Position numbers and translations under genes: made by a program. From assembly GCF_000235405.2 (NCBI RefSeq), contig NC_017095.1:1699501-1763500 (forward strand): a stretch of 64,000 nucleotides of DNA. Direction: 5' to 3'. The stretch comes from Fervidobacterium pennivorans DSM 9078. Its GTDB lineage: Bacteria; Thermotogota; Thermotogae; Thermotogales; Fervidobacteriaceae. The notes under the pieces were generated by a model that worked only from the letters and a program-made list of their open reading frames with translations, made no database searches and was not told where the DNA came from. Of this stretch, positions 18,601-26,581 are shown piece by piece (the first letter of the stretch is position 1; each line of letters opens with the position of its first letter).

Positions 18601-19130
18601 GCTTTCCGAAAAACTGTTTTGTATCTATTAACCATTTTTAAGAGCATGTAATAACCCAAGAATGAAATAGTGTAACTGTAAAATATTTGTAGGTAATAGA
18701 AAGGTCCTCTCAATATATAATTTCCTTCGACAACATAACCTTTTAAAAAAAGATTATGCAATTCGTTTGTCCAAACGAAAATGGTAGTGAGAACAGGAAG
18801 AATAAAGAGTATTGTAATTTCCTTTTTTGTAATTTTTCTTCCTGAGAAAGTCGAAACGAAGAAATACCAGAGCACTGGAATGTACGGAATAGCGAAATAC
18901 TGTGCTTTATACCAAGAAAACGCATGGCTAATATTTCCTGATAGTAAATTAAGTAATTCCATAGCATAGCCGAATGAGTAAAATCCCACGGCAAATGATG
19001 TGATGGCTCCTATTATAGAGATTGGTTTGTTTCGATACCGTAGGAACACCGCTATTGCTTGCAATGAGATTATCGAATTGTACAACAGCAGAAAAACAAA
19101 GACTATAGAAATTTTAGGCACTTGAATCAC
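15633..19130 (-). CDS. Hybrid sensor histidine kinase (7TM-PAS-PAS-GAF-HK-REC-Hpt)
   Basis: A 1165-residue phosphorelay protein. Residues 1-225 hold seven membrane segments of the 7TM histidine-kinase type. Two PAS domains follow (near 240 and 345), then a GAF domain (about 475-640). The phospho-accepting His lies in NMSHEIRTPLNG near 656, the ATPase domain has the N box NLINNAIKFTP and DTGIGIPKEK. A receiver with Asp in DLIFMDIIMPEMDG is near 947, and a C-terminal Hpt with AHSIKGSARSLG near 1105. No response regulator lies nearby. GTG at 19130 touches its GGGG site; GTG at 19121 may be the true start. It converges on cyuA. Confidence 0.93.
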   Translation of the reverse strand: MIQVPKISIVFVFLLLYNSIISLQAIAVFLRYRNKPISIIGAITSFAVGFYSFGYAMELLNLLSGNISHAFSWYKAQYFAIPYIPVLWYFFVSTFSGRKITKKEITILFILPVLTTIFVWTNELHNLFLKGYVVEGNYILRGPFYYLQIFYSYTISFLGYYMLLKMVNRYKTVFRKATIIHLFAAVMIPVTASAVYILFNLPVDLLPFGLMISIIIILFEAQKLHGFDLESEIKNIVYESSKDLIVVLDKDGYIISANKTFENFIKNLVGKSDILYQPARNILSEECLEVIKHGEGVVKRFGRYFEVWANPLRDKKGNEKGKVVFFHDITDVKLSEQERMLENERYKTLFEFAPVGILIEDEEGNIIDVNPEFCKINGRTKEELIGKNVRILAPKEDVEMVKKNIQEILSGKTLVHTVRNVGKHGEIRYLELYETSITLPNGKRGILSIQKDITKQKIAQEVIRKLAKYQQIIINLAINFINLPIEKLDEEISKAVELVAKELNISRLRVYRFIKDVGTFASISSWVYSENPNETSTITFDVEKVKGPELENLMQGKQFVITKEKTKNEEIIRILGEHYAALITPIILENKVSGFISAASKEHKDWHPIEKNIFKLLASLIANVEAKKRYEQELILARKLAEEASIAKSNFLANMSHEIRTPLNGIVGFANLLAETNLDEKQRKYLSTILKSTEVLLGVINDILDLAKIESGRLQLELVESNLKAELQSSLMLYEAKAREKNLDYNIFIDDNIADCLVFDPVRLQQVLFNLINNAIKFTPAGGLVSVRIEKVGEDEEYQYISFSVKDTGIGIPKEKIEKIFEPFEQSDVSITRKYGGTGLGLSISKQLVELMGSKINVESKEGKGSKFYFTLKLKKCVAKTTKDTKKTSEIKKYKAKVLVAEDYEVNRLLISEILKKFGIEPEFASNGKEAVEKALKNNYDLIFMDIIMPEMDGIEATKKIRQFNLDVPIVALTAHAMKNIKDEVLASGMNDYVVKPIKVEEIARILETYCSHLTEKPETVKSVESSIFETTKRKAKPDEKEQAEDIADDISKLREELEKAEKEYDLTPEFEKELLETFLTSSKGSLNNIIMALSTGDFETIRQEAHSIKGSARSLGFEEIGELAKDIEYAARDRNSEFNYLEHVEKISEYIKLVEKLFEERFKS

Positions 19131-19301
19131 GCCCCTTTTTCCAGATGTATTTTTCTGATATTTTAATATAGTGAATTTGAGTTAAAATTAGAATTACAAA
19201 AAATCAAAACACTCAATTTCTTCTTGTCTATGCTAAAATATGAAATAAGGAGACTATTTAATAACCGAACCGTCCGTAGCGAATATGCGGGGGTGTTTTA
19301 A

Positions 19302-20429
19302 TTGCAAGAGCTTTTAAATGGGATATTTGCATTGAGTATAGGTAATGTTGTCATGATAGGAGTAGGGGCTTTTCTAATATATATTGCTATCTCCAAAGAG
19401 TATGAACCAGCACTACTGATTCCCATAGGTTTTTCTACAATATTGGTAAATATTCCTTTCTCTTCCGCTATTGACCAATGGATGGGCGGAGTTTTACATC
19501 GTGGTGTTCTGAGCATATTCTTTGACATAGGTATTATAACAGAAATTTTTCCACTTTTGATATTTATCGCAGTAGGTGCAATGATTGATTTTGGACCTTT
19601 GCTTGAACATCCTATAATGTTCCTTTTTGGAGCGGCTGCTCAGTTTGGTATATTTGCAACGATGGTTGTTGCAACGCTTTTGGGTTTTGATATAAAGCAG
19701 GCAGCTTCCATAGGTATAATTGGTTCCGCGGACGGCCCAACTTCAATTTACGTCGCGGGAAGATTCGCAAAAGATTTGCTTGGTCCGATTTCAGTGGCAG
19801 CCTATTCTTACATGTCGCTTGTTCCAATAATACAGCCACCGGTTATAAAAGCACTCACTACCAGGGAAGAAAGAAGAATAAAAATGGCCCCGAAGAGTTT
19901 AAAAGTGAATAAAACCGCCAGGATTATTTTTCCTATTTTAGTTACAATTATTGCAAGCTTAATTGCTCCAAGTGCAGCTGCACTGATAGGCTTTTTAATG
20001 TTTGGAAATCTTTTAAGAGAGTGCGGAGTGTTAAACTCAATTTCAAAAACTGCTCAAACAGAACTTGCCAATATCGTTACTATTCTTTTAGGGTTGTCTA
20101 TAGGTTCAACAATGACAGCTGATAAGTTCCTACAACCTAGAACACTTTACATACTGCTTTTGGGTGTTGTCGCTTTTGTTTTTGATACCGCTGGTGGTGT
20201 ATTATTTGCAAAGTTCCTAAATCTCTTTCTTAGGAATAAAATCAACCCGATGCTCGGAGCGGCTGGAATTTCTGCGTTCCCGATGTCTGCACGAGTTATT
20301 CATCAGTTGGGTAGAAAAGAGGATCCGACAAATTACTTGTTAATGTACGCTGTTGGAGCAAATGTTGCTGGTCAAATAGGTTCAGTGCTTGCTGGTGGAA
20401 TACTCATAGCACTCGTAGGGAATTTGTAA
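19302..20429 (+). CDS. oadB: Na+-translocating decarboxylase beta subunit
   Basis: Membrane subunit that couples decarboxylation of a biotin-bound carboxyl group to Na+ export. The 375 residues form about ten hydrophobic segments. Typical parts are SAIDQWMGGVLHRG, IGIIGSADGPTSIYVAG (Asp thought to bind Na+), SYMSLVPIIQPPVIKALTT, GNLLRECGVLN and GAAGISAFPMSARVIHQLG. The TTG start follows GGGGGTG. The alpha (carboxyltransferase) subunit is not in the window, but a gamma-like small protein follows, so the complex is split or the partner is elsewhere. Confidence 0.93.
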   Translation: MQELLNGIFALSIGNVVMIGVGAFLIYIAISKEYEPALLIPIGFSTILVNIPFSSAIDQWMGGVLHRGVLSIFFDIGIITEIFPLLIFIAVGAMIDFGPLLEHPIMFLFGAAAQFGIFATMVVATLLGFDIKQAASIGIIGSADGPTSIYVAGRFAKDLLGPISVAAYSYMSLVPIIQPPVIKALTTREERRIKMAPKSLKVNKTARIIFPILVTIIASLIAPSAAALIGFLMFGNLLRECGVLNSISKTAQTELANIVTILLGLSIGSTMTADKFLQPRTLYILLLGVVAFVFDTAGGVLFAKFLNLFLRNKINPMLGAAGISAFPMSARVIHQLGRKEDPTNYLLMYAVGANVAGQIGSVLAGGILIALVGNL

Positions 20430-20450
20430 AATGTTGACGGAGATGAGAGT

Positions 20451-20618
20451 ATGTCGAATGTAAACTTCTTGCTAGCGTTAAAAATAGGTATCACTGGATA
20501 TTTAGTGCTGATAGGTATACTTTTTTTGTTCTACATTTTGCTAACAGGTTTTGTGAAGTTTTTTACTAGGAGTGATAGTAATGGCTCGAAAAAAGGTGAA
20601 GGAAAATCTTCAGAATGA
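20451..20618 (+). CDS. Small OadG-like gamma subunit
   Basis: A 55-residue protein beginning 21 bp after the beta subunit. One transmembrane helix (about residues 12-36, GITGYLVLIGILFLFYILL) is followed by a short charged Ser/Lys/Glu tail. This matches the gamma subunit of Na+-pump decarboxylases, which is small, single-pass and placed next to beta. The proline-rich, zinc-binding C-terminus of some OadG proteins is missing. The 3' end overlaps the following gene by 38 bp. Confidence 0.6.
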   Translation: MSNVNFLLALKIGITGYLVLIGILFLFYILLTGFVKFFTRSDSNGSKKGEGKSSE

Positions 20619-21648
20619 GATCAAAAATATGTTCTTTCTTTTTAGTGAAAATCTACTGCGTATAACCACGAACAGAGAGACTAGTCTCAAAAAAAAGGAC
20701 TTCGAGCAATTGCTTAAGATAGTTGTTGATAATCTCAGCTTTGTTCATAGCGGAAGTGTTTTATGGCTAGATAAAGATGGGACATATTTCTATTTGGCGG
20801 TTTACAACCACGATTACGGCATTTTGAAGAACATTAAATTTACTCCGAAAGAGATGGTTATGAGAAGATTCAAGCACGCGTATGTAATTAAACGAAGAAG
20901 TGTTGATTTAATCAAAGAACTTGCAAGAAAACTGAACGAAGATGAGGAGCTTATTCAACAAAAAGCACAAAGTATTGATAACATAAAGGCTTTTATCTCT
21001 ATCCCAATAAGATCACAAAGGAAGGTGGTAGGTTTCTTCAATTTGGATACTTGTGAACATGAAAATATATTCGAAGAAGTTGAGTTTCAAAGCGTAGCCG
21101 AGGCAATGGGAAACTTGCTTTCCACCGTTGTTGAAAAGTTTGAGCTAATAGAGGCTATAAAAGCAAAGAATGCAGAGATTGACAGGGTTAACCTTTTTGA
21201 TAAGTTAACTTACCTACCTAATTTGAAGAATATAGCTATTTACTTCGATAAGTATTCTGAAATAACGAAACGAATTCCGGTTAAGTTGTATATAATGCTC
21301 CTGGATGTAAAGGAATTTGAGAAGATAAACAAAGTCTATGGATATGAATTCGGTGATGATTTGTTAGTTAAACTATCGAAAGTTATTACAAAATCGTGCA
21401 GAAAAAGTGATGTAGTTGGTAGAACCAACAGTGATGAATTTGTGGTACTCACCCTTTCAAAAGAAAATCCTTTAGCGTTAATGAAAAGACTCGAAGAAAA
21501 GATTTCAAACTTCTCTTCAAAATTAGGAATTAGCTTAGAAGTTCAAATAAGCATAGCTGAATATGGAACAGATGGAAAGGACTTGAACACGCTTATCTCA
21601 AAAGCTCAAGAAAAGCTTTACCAAAACCGTGTTTTTGCTGCATACTAG
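20581..21648 (+). CDS. GAF-GGDEF protein with degenerate active site
   Basis: A soluble 355-residue protein. An N-terminal GAF domain (about 25-200) shows SVLWLDKDGTYFYLAVYN and FISIPIRSQRKVVGFFNLD. A GGDEF domain follows with FDKLTYLPNLKNI and LLDVKEFEKINKVYGYEFGD, but the catalytic half reads RTNSDEF instead of RxGGDEF. It may therefore bind GTP or c-di-GMP without making it. The ATG at 20581 is ten bases behind AGGAG; it overlaps the gamma-like gene. Link to the decarboxylase is by position only. Confidence 0.8.
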   Translation: MARKKVKENLQNEIKNMFFLFSENLLRITTNRETSLKKKDFEQLLKIVVDNLSFVHSGSVLWLDKDGTYFYLAVYNHDYGILKNIKFTPKEMVMRRFKHAYVIKRRSVDLIKELARKLNEDEELIQQKAQSIDNIKAFISIPIRSQRKVVGFFNLDTCEHENIFEEVEFQSVAEAMGNLLSTVVEKFELIEAIKAKNAEIDRVNLFDKLTYLPNLKNIAIYFDKYSEITKRIPVKLYIMLLDVKEFEKINKVYGYEFGDDLLVKLSKVITKSCRKSDVVGRTNSDEFVVLTLSKENPLALMKRLEEKISNFSSKLGISLEVQISIAEYGTDGKDLNTLISKAQEKLYQNRVFAAY

Positions 21649-21688
21649 CATAAAAGGGCGATTTTAATCTTAAACCGGAGGTGAAAGA

Positions 21689-22348
21689 ATGGGTAAAAGG
21701 GATGACATAAACAAAGAACAGCAAAACCAACAAACCGCAAGAAATTCTGAGCATTTTGAACATTACTACGTTGAAGAACCACAAACTCCTTTAAAAGTTA
21801 GAGAAGTCCAGCTTAAGCTGAAAAACGGGCACATCTATTCGTTTAAAAGTCCTTCAGGAGTTTACTCCTTTGGAGATGTTGACAAAGCTACACAGATACT
21901 TGTCAATCATCATGCTCCAGTCAGTGGGAAGGTTTTAGACATAGGTTGTGGATATGGTGTAATAGGCATCGTTCTGAAAAAAGAAAATCCCAGCATCGAA
22001 ATTTTCATGTCTGACATCAACAAAAGAGCTGTTGAATTCGCAAAAATAAACGCAAAAGACAACAACATCGATGCTGACATAAGACAAGGGAACCTATATG
22101 AACCTTGGGAAGGGATGATTTTTGACCATATTATCGCTAATCCGCCAATTGTTGCTGGTAAGAAAGTGTGGATGGATTTAATTACCGGAGCCTACGAACA
22201 CCTAAAGCCTGGAGGAACACTTCAGTTAGTCGCGTATCACAATAAAGGCGGAGAAAGGATAAGAAACTTCATGAAAGAAGTTTTTGGCAACGCCGAGGAT
22301 ATCTGGAAAGAGGGCGGTATTCGAATTTATCTATCCCGAAAAGAATAA
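21689..22348 (+). CDS. RsmC-like class I SAM methyltransferase
   Basis: A 219-residue methyltransferase of the 'methyltransferase small' type. The SAM loop VLDIGCGYGVIGIVL is near residue 88, FMSDINKRAVEFAKINA gives the acidic ribose-binding residue, and the catalytic motif IIANPPIVAGK matches the NPP[Y/F/I] of N2-guanine rRNA methyltransferases. A short charged N-terminus precedes. It probably modifies 16S rRNA guanine, but the exact target is unknown. Good GGAGGTGA in front of the ATG. Confidence 0.82.
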   Translation: MGKRDDINKEQQNQQTARNSEHFEHYYVEEPQTPLKVREVQLKLKNGHIYSFKSPSGVYSFGDVDKATQILVNHHAPVSGKVLDIGCGYGVIGIVLKKENPSIEIFMSDINKRAVEFAKINAKDNNIDADIRQGNLYEPWEGMIFDHIIANPPIVAGKKVWMDLITGAYEHLKPGGTLQLVAYHNKGGERIRNFMKEVFGNAEDIWKEGGIRIYLSRKE

Positions 22349-22381
22349 ATTTAGATATTAAAGGTAGGCGAGTGAATAGAT

Positions 22382-23065
22382 GTGCTTATAGAATTAAAGA
22401 ACGTTTCTGTTATTTTTGAAGAGAAAACAGATGTTGAAAAAGTGGCACTTAAAGACATAAATCTATCTTTTTCAACAGATGAGAGCATCTTGCTTATTGG
22501 TAATACAGGCTCTGGAAAGACAACGCTTATATATTTGCTGGACTTGCTTATAAAGCCTTCTAAGGGCTTTTTACTTTACGACGGTAAGGACCCTTTCTTT
22601 TACCCATACGAGTTCCGTAAAAGATTTGGAGTGGCTTTCCAGATACCGGAAAGACAGTTTTTTAGCGAAACTGTTGAAGAAGAAATTACTTACGCTGCAA
22701 AGAACTTTGGTGTTCCATTCACCCAGGAAGATATTGAGAAAGTGCTTGAACTTGTAGGGTTAAGAAAAAATATACTTAAGCAATCTCCTTTCAAGTTATC
22801 TGGTGGTGAGCAGAGGAAGGTAGCGATTGCATCCATTTTGTTACATAAACCGGAATTCCTCATCTTTGATGAACCAACTGCCGGATTAGACTTGAAAGGT
22901 GTCCTTTCGGTTAGAGAAATTCTTAAGAAATTCAAAAACAGTGGCAAGGGTTTTCTTGTTGCAACTCATGAACCAGAGTTATTTGAAGATTTGTGCGATA
23001 GAAAAATAGTCTTGAAAAGCGGTACTATTTTGGAAGATGTGAGGTCATCAGTAGCCCACACTTAA
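22382..23065 (+). CDS. ABC ATPase of the energy-coupling-factor type
   Basis: A 227-residue ABC ATP-binding subunit. Walker A GNTGSGKTT, Q-loop FQIPERQFF, signature KLSGGEQRKVAIASIL, Walker B LIFDEPTAGLD and switch ATHEPE are complete. The sequence style is that of EcfA/CbiO. No S or T subunit lies next to it; instead it is 8 bp before a PilC-like gene. It may serve an ECF transporter elsewhere, or be carried in the pilus operon by chance. Start is GTG. Confidence 0.85.
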   Translation: MLIELKNVSVIFEEKTDVEKVALKDINLSFSTDESILLIGNTGSGKTTLIYLLDLLIKPSKGFLLYDGKDPFFYPYEFRKRFGVAFQIPERQFFSETVEEEITYAAKNFGVPFTQEDIEKVLELVGLRKNILKQSPFKLSGGEQRKVAIASILLHKPEFLIFDEPTAGLDLKGVLSVREILKKFKNSGKGFLVATHEPELFEDLCDRKIVLKSGTILEDVRSSVAHT

Positions 23066-23073
23066 AAGGGCGG

Positions 23074-24327
23074 GTGGTGTGTTTGGTATTTGAGTATAAA
23101 GGTATAGATCGAAGTGGAAAAAAGCTGAAAGGAATTGTTCAAGCGGATAGTATAAAAGAAGCATTGGACAAACTTAAGGAACAAGGTATTTTGGTCACCG
23201 ATATTGTGGAAAAAAGTGAAAAAAGGGTATCTGTAAGGACGTCCGCGGGGCCTGTCTCACCTGGACGCAATGTAGCTAAAAAAAGAACAGTTTTCCAAGT
23301 GAAGCTGAAAGATATTGTTCTTTTCGCAAGACAGTTGGAAACAATGATAAGTGCAGGTTTGAGACTTGTTGATGCGATAATGACACTTTCAGAACAAGAG
23401 GTGTTCTCAAAAAAATTCAGAAATATACTTAGAGAAGTCGCAGCGGACATGAAAGGAGGTATGTCCTTTTCCGACGCGCTTGAAAGACAAGGAGTGTTTG
23501 ACTCTATCTTTATAAACATGGTGCGTGCAGGTGAAGAAGGCGGTGTATTAGATGTTACTATGAAAAAAATCGCAAACTATTACGAAGGAATGAACAGATT
23601 AAGAGAACAAGTAAAATCATCCATGGCGTATCCAATGTTTATCTTAGGTTTTGCTGTAGCCGTCGTTATTGTGATTTCTGTTTTCATTTTGCCTAAGCTT
23701 ATCTCTGTCTTTGGTACAACGCCCCAAGGAGGGGTTTTAGGGATGCTTATGAAATTGAACTACATCTTCACCAAAAAATGGTACATATTGTTGCCTATTG
23801 TTGTAGTAATTGGTGTTGGATTGAAATTCTTCTTAGATACAGTATACGGTGCGTATTTGAAAGAATTCATAGGAGGATTAATTCCTCCGATAAGAAAGCT
23901 GAGGCTCAAGATGGCTAACGAAAGATTTACAAGAACACTCGGAGTTCTCATCGGAAGTGGAGTTCCAATGGTTAATGCGTTAGATATGGCTGCTAAGGCT
24001 TCTAATAATCCGAGGTTTATGGCAATAATATCCAAGGTTATTGAAGAAGTCAAAGCAGGAAGTAACTTAAAAGATAGTCTGAAGCGAACAGGCATCTTTC
24101 CACAAATTGTGTACGAAATGGTTGGGACCGGTGAACAAACAGGTAAACTCGATGTTGTCATGGAAAAGGTCGCCGATTTCTATGAGGAAGAAATACTGGC
24201 TGATACAAAGAAGCTCGTTAGTCTTATCGAGCCAATGATGATTGCGTTTGTTGGTTTGTTTATTGCTTTCATCGCTTTTACAATGTACTCAACGATATTC
24301 CAAATGCAAAGTCAGTTTGGGCGATAA
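23074..24327 (+). CDS. pilC: Type II secretion/type IV pilus inner-membrane protein F (PilC)
   Basis: Inner-membrane platform protein of type IV pili or type II secretion. Two copies of the GspF domain are visible: the first with LKDIVLFARQLETMISAGLR, the second with RFTRTLGVLIGSGVPMVNAL and YEMVGTGEQTGKLD. Three hydrophobic segments lie around residues 190-215, 230-255 and 385-410. The N-terminus VFEYKGIDRSGKKLKGIVQA is typical. Start is GTG at 23074 or 23077, or TTG at 23083. It heads a plus-strand run ending with the secretin. Confidence 0.92.
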   Translation: MVCLVFEYKGIDRSGKKLKGIVQADSIKEALDKLKEQGILVTDIVEKSEKRVSVRTSAGPVSPGRNVAKKRTVFQVKLKDIVLFARQLETMISAGLRLVDAIMTLSEQEVFSKKFRNILREVAADMKGGMSFSDALERQGVFDSIFINMVRAGEEGGVLDVTMKKIANYYEGMNRLREQVKSSMAYPMFILGFAVAVVIVISVFILPKLISVFGTTPQGGVLGMLMKLNYIFTKKWYILLPIVVVIGVGLKFFLDTVYGAYLKEFIGGLIPPIRKLRLKMANERFTRTLGVLIGSGVPMVNALDMAAKASNNPRFMAIISKVIEEVKAGSNLKDSLKRTGIFPQIVYEMVGTGEQTGKLDVVMEKVADFYEEEILADTKKLVSLIEPMMIAFVGLFIAFIAFTMYSTIFQMQSQFGR

Positions 24328-24358
24328 ATACTTCAAAATCATGCGAGGGTGACTAAGT

Positions 24359-24694
24359 TTGAACCTCATTGAACTGATGGTCGTACTGCTTATTTTAGGG
24401 TTTGTTTTTGTTGCTTTTTCAGCAAGCCTTATGAAAATAGCCAATATTGATTTAACAAAAGAGTATGTAGAAACTGCTGTTTATGCAGGTTTATGGAAAT
24501 CTCAACTGTACAAAGATTACAAAAGCAACAATTACTGTCGAATTGTCACGGTAGATATGGTAGAGTTTTACAAAGCTTCTGAAAGTTGTCTTTCAGGTCT
24601 TGTGGTTAACTCTTTCAGATGGGTAAAAGGTGGGACATACTCAGGGGTAGCGGTTGAACCTATCCTTTTCAAAGTTTCAGGAGGTGAAAAATAA
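24359..24694 (+). CDS. Pseudopilin-like protein lacking a leader peptide
   Basis: A 111-residue protein whose N-terminus is MNLIELMVVLLILGFVF. This equals the start of a mature type IV pilin (FTLIEL...), with Met in place of Phe1 and Glu at position 5. The usual positively charged leader and the Gly before the cleavage site are missing: an in-frame TGA lies only 9 bp before the TTG start. Behind the hydrophobic helix comes a short globular part with two cysteines, C60 and C77 or near. Its place between PilC and PilM-like genes fits a minor pseudopilin. It could be inserted without peptidase processing. Confidence 0.65.
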   Translation: MNLIELMVVLLILGFVFVAFSASLMKIANIDLTKEYVETAVYAGLWKSQLYKDYKSNNYCRIVTVDMVEFYKASESCLSGLVVNSFRWVKGGTYSGVAVEPILFKVSGGEK

Positions 24695-24695
24695 T

Positions 24696-25616
24696 TTGAG
24701 CGTATTTTCGTACAGAGTGGTAACATACAGCCTAAACGATGGACAAATCAACACAACGATTGCAAAATACCGTGTGGGAAAGCTGAAAATAAAAAACTAT
24801 TATCCTCAGTTTGTTCTTGCTGATCCTGAAGACATAACGGTAATAAACATACCGTGGGATATTGTACAAATGACATTCTTAGAGTTACCACCTACCAAAA
24901 AAGAAAGGGATCGCATAAGGGCTGCTGAGTTAGAAATCAGGCGAATTTACAATCTCAGTGAAGATCTAGTCGTATCTTGCGTACCTTCGGCTTTCGGTAA
25001 GTGTCTTGTATTCTTTTTGAAAAAATCTGATTTCTTCAGATTCCTTAGTTCATACAATATCGATTTTATACCCGACGTGGCTTATCCAAACATTCTTGCC
25101 GAACTCTTGATAGTAAAAAAACTCCCTGGAAGATGGGTTTACATTGTGCTTAGCGAGCACACTTCAGGTATTGTAATTATGAACGGTGAGAATATTCTGA
25201 ACGTAAGAATGATTGATTTATCTTTGAACGAGATTAATCATATTGTCAAAGAGGAGACAGGTTTTGAAATCTTCGAGATAGAGAACAGTGGTAATGAAGA
25301 ACTGATAGGACAAGCGAAAAAGATAGTTGATAGCATAACCTATGACATACTGGGAATAGTAGGTAGGGAAGTAATAATCTCGATTAACACGACGGAACAA
25401 GAAAAACTTAGCATAGAAATGATCGATGGTATCTCCTTGGTATGTCGTTCGAGTATTATCAAAGAAGCCATTTTATCTACCGAGTCTGATATCAAATCAA
25501 AACTCTCCGAGGCAATACTTACAGTCCTCCCACATCCACAACTAAGCTTGGCAGACCTCGGGCTACTATACAGGGGGGGATTAGAGCTTGGAAAAGTTAA
25601 ATCTATCACCTGGTAA
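24696..25616 (+). CDS. PilM/GspL-like pilus assembly protein, putative
   Basis: A soluble protein of 306 residues from the TTG at 24696, nine bases behind AGGAGGTG. I do not find a clear family signature. Its place directly before PilN-, PilO- and PilP-like genes, and its size, suggest the actin-like PilM role (or the cytoplasmic half of GspL). Segments such as WVYIVLSEHTSGIVIMNG and IVDSITYDILGIVGREVIISINT could correspond to the actin-fold strands. The 3' end overlaps the next gene by 29 bp. Confidence 0.5.
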   Translation: MSVFSYRVVTYSLNDGQINTTIAKYRVGKLKIKNYYPQFVLADPEDITVINIPWDIVQMTFLELPPTKKERDRIRAAELEIRRIYNLSEDLVVSCVPSAFGKCLVFFLKKSDFFRFLSSYNIDFIPDVAYPNILAELLIVKKLPGRWVYIVLSEHTSGIVIMNGENILNVRMIDLSLNEINHIVKEETGFEIFEIENSGNEELIGQAKKIVDSITYDILGIVGREVIISINTTEQEKLSIEMIDGISLVCRSSIIKEAILSTESDIKSKLSEAILTVLPHPQLSLADLGLLYRGGLELGKVKSITW

Positions 25617-26151
25617 GAAAAGGGTTTTGAAACTTACTACATTTTTAATGCTCTTGTTTATATCGATATTGCCTTCCATTTCCATACTATCGTTATCATA
25701 TTTCATAATGGAACAAAAAATTTCAAAATTGTTGATAAGATATCCGGAGGTTTTCAACAATCTTACGACCGCTGACTCGAGAAATATCGATGCTCAAATA
25801 GATAACCTACTTTCTTCTTTGAAGGCTAAGGAATCGCAGTTGAAAAGTGCAAGCGAGGAAATTAAGAATTATATAATAGAAGCTTATAAGAATACATATT
25901 TTTTGCATAGCTTTCTCAAATACACATCCACAAACACTAACAGCTATTTTCTAACAAACGTTATTTATGATGGTCAAAGGTTCTACGTAGATTTTTATGA
26001 ATACGGAACTGAAACACAAATTAGTACTTCTGTTATTTATAACGACCTGGCACGGTTTTATAAGGATGTGCTTGTATCTTTACTAGAGCAAAGAAATTTT
26101 TTGGGAGACATGAAATATTTCCACTACATTTGGGAGGGTAGGATAAGATAA
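25588..26151 (+). CDS. PilN-like inner-membrane pilus protein
   Basis: 187 residues with a basic N-terminal tail (KLNLSPGKKRVLK), one membrane helix (about 14-40) and a coiled-coil region with LLSSLKAKESQLKSASEEI. This is the topology of PilN. The C-terminal half is likely a small ferredoxin-like fold, but similarity is too weak to name. The TTG start follows GGGGGGA and overlaps the PilM-like gene; its stop overlaps the PilO-like start by one base. Confidence 0.55.
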   Translation: MEKLNLSPGKKRVLKLTTFLMLLFISILPSISILSLSYFIMEQKISKLLIRYPEVFNNLTTADSRNIDAQIDNLLSSLKAKESQLKSASEEIKNYIIEAYKNTYFLHSFLKYTSTNTNSYFLTNVIYDGQRFYVDFYEYGTETQISTSVIYNDLARFYKDVLVSLLEQRNFLGDMKYFHYIWEGRIR

Positions 26152-26549
26152 TGATTCTGATACCAAGAAAAGGCGCGATGATAATTTTGTTTGTTACGTT
26201 GATAGTATCAACTCTTGGTAGTCTTCTTTATTTTTCCGGTAAAACATACACTTATGTCTCAAAACTTGAGCAAAAATTTATCGAAGTGAGAAGTGTATCC
26301 AGGAATATAGCTCAGCTTGAAACACAACTCAAACAATTAGAGAATGTTAGAGCTTCTGTTTACAGCGTTCAAAGTACCTTTGCCAAAAATGAAATGACTC
26401 CAGAACAAGTGAAGGAAAAATTATACGAAGTTCTTTCGAGTGGGCTCCTTATAACTGATTACATCGTTATAAAAGCCTCTTTAAGCGAACCTATAGTATT
26501 TAAAAAACTTTCAGTGAAATATACGATGATAATTCGCGGTTCTGAATAA
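26151..26549 (+). CDS. PilO-like inner-membrane pilus protein
   Basis: 132 residues: a short basic N-terminus, one transmembrane helix (about 9-28, GAMIILFVTLIVSTLGSLLYF), a coiled coil (about 40-65, SRNIAQLETQLKQLENVRA), then a small domain. Topology and order match PilO, although the protein is shorter than the usual 190-210 residues. Its ATG shares a base with the previous stop codon. Confidence 0.52.
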   Translation: MILIPRKGAMIILFVTLIVSTLGSLLYFSGKTYTYVSKLEQKFIEVRSVSRNIAQLETQLKQLENVRASVYSVQSTFAKNEMTPEQVKEKLYEVLSSGLLITDYIVIKASLSEPIVFKKLSVKYTMIIRGSE

Positions 26550-26581
26550 AATTTGATATAAAATGAAAGTGGTGAGAATCA

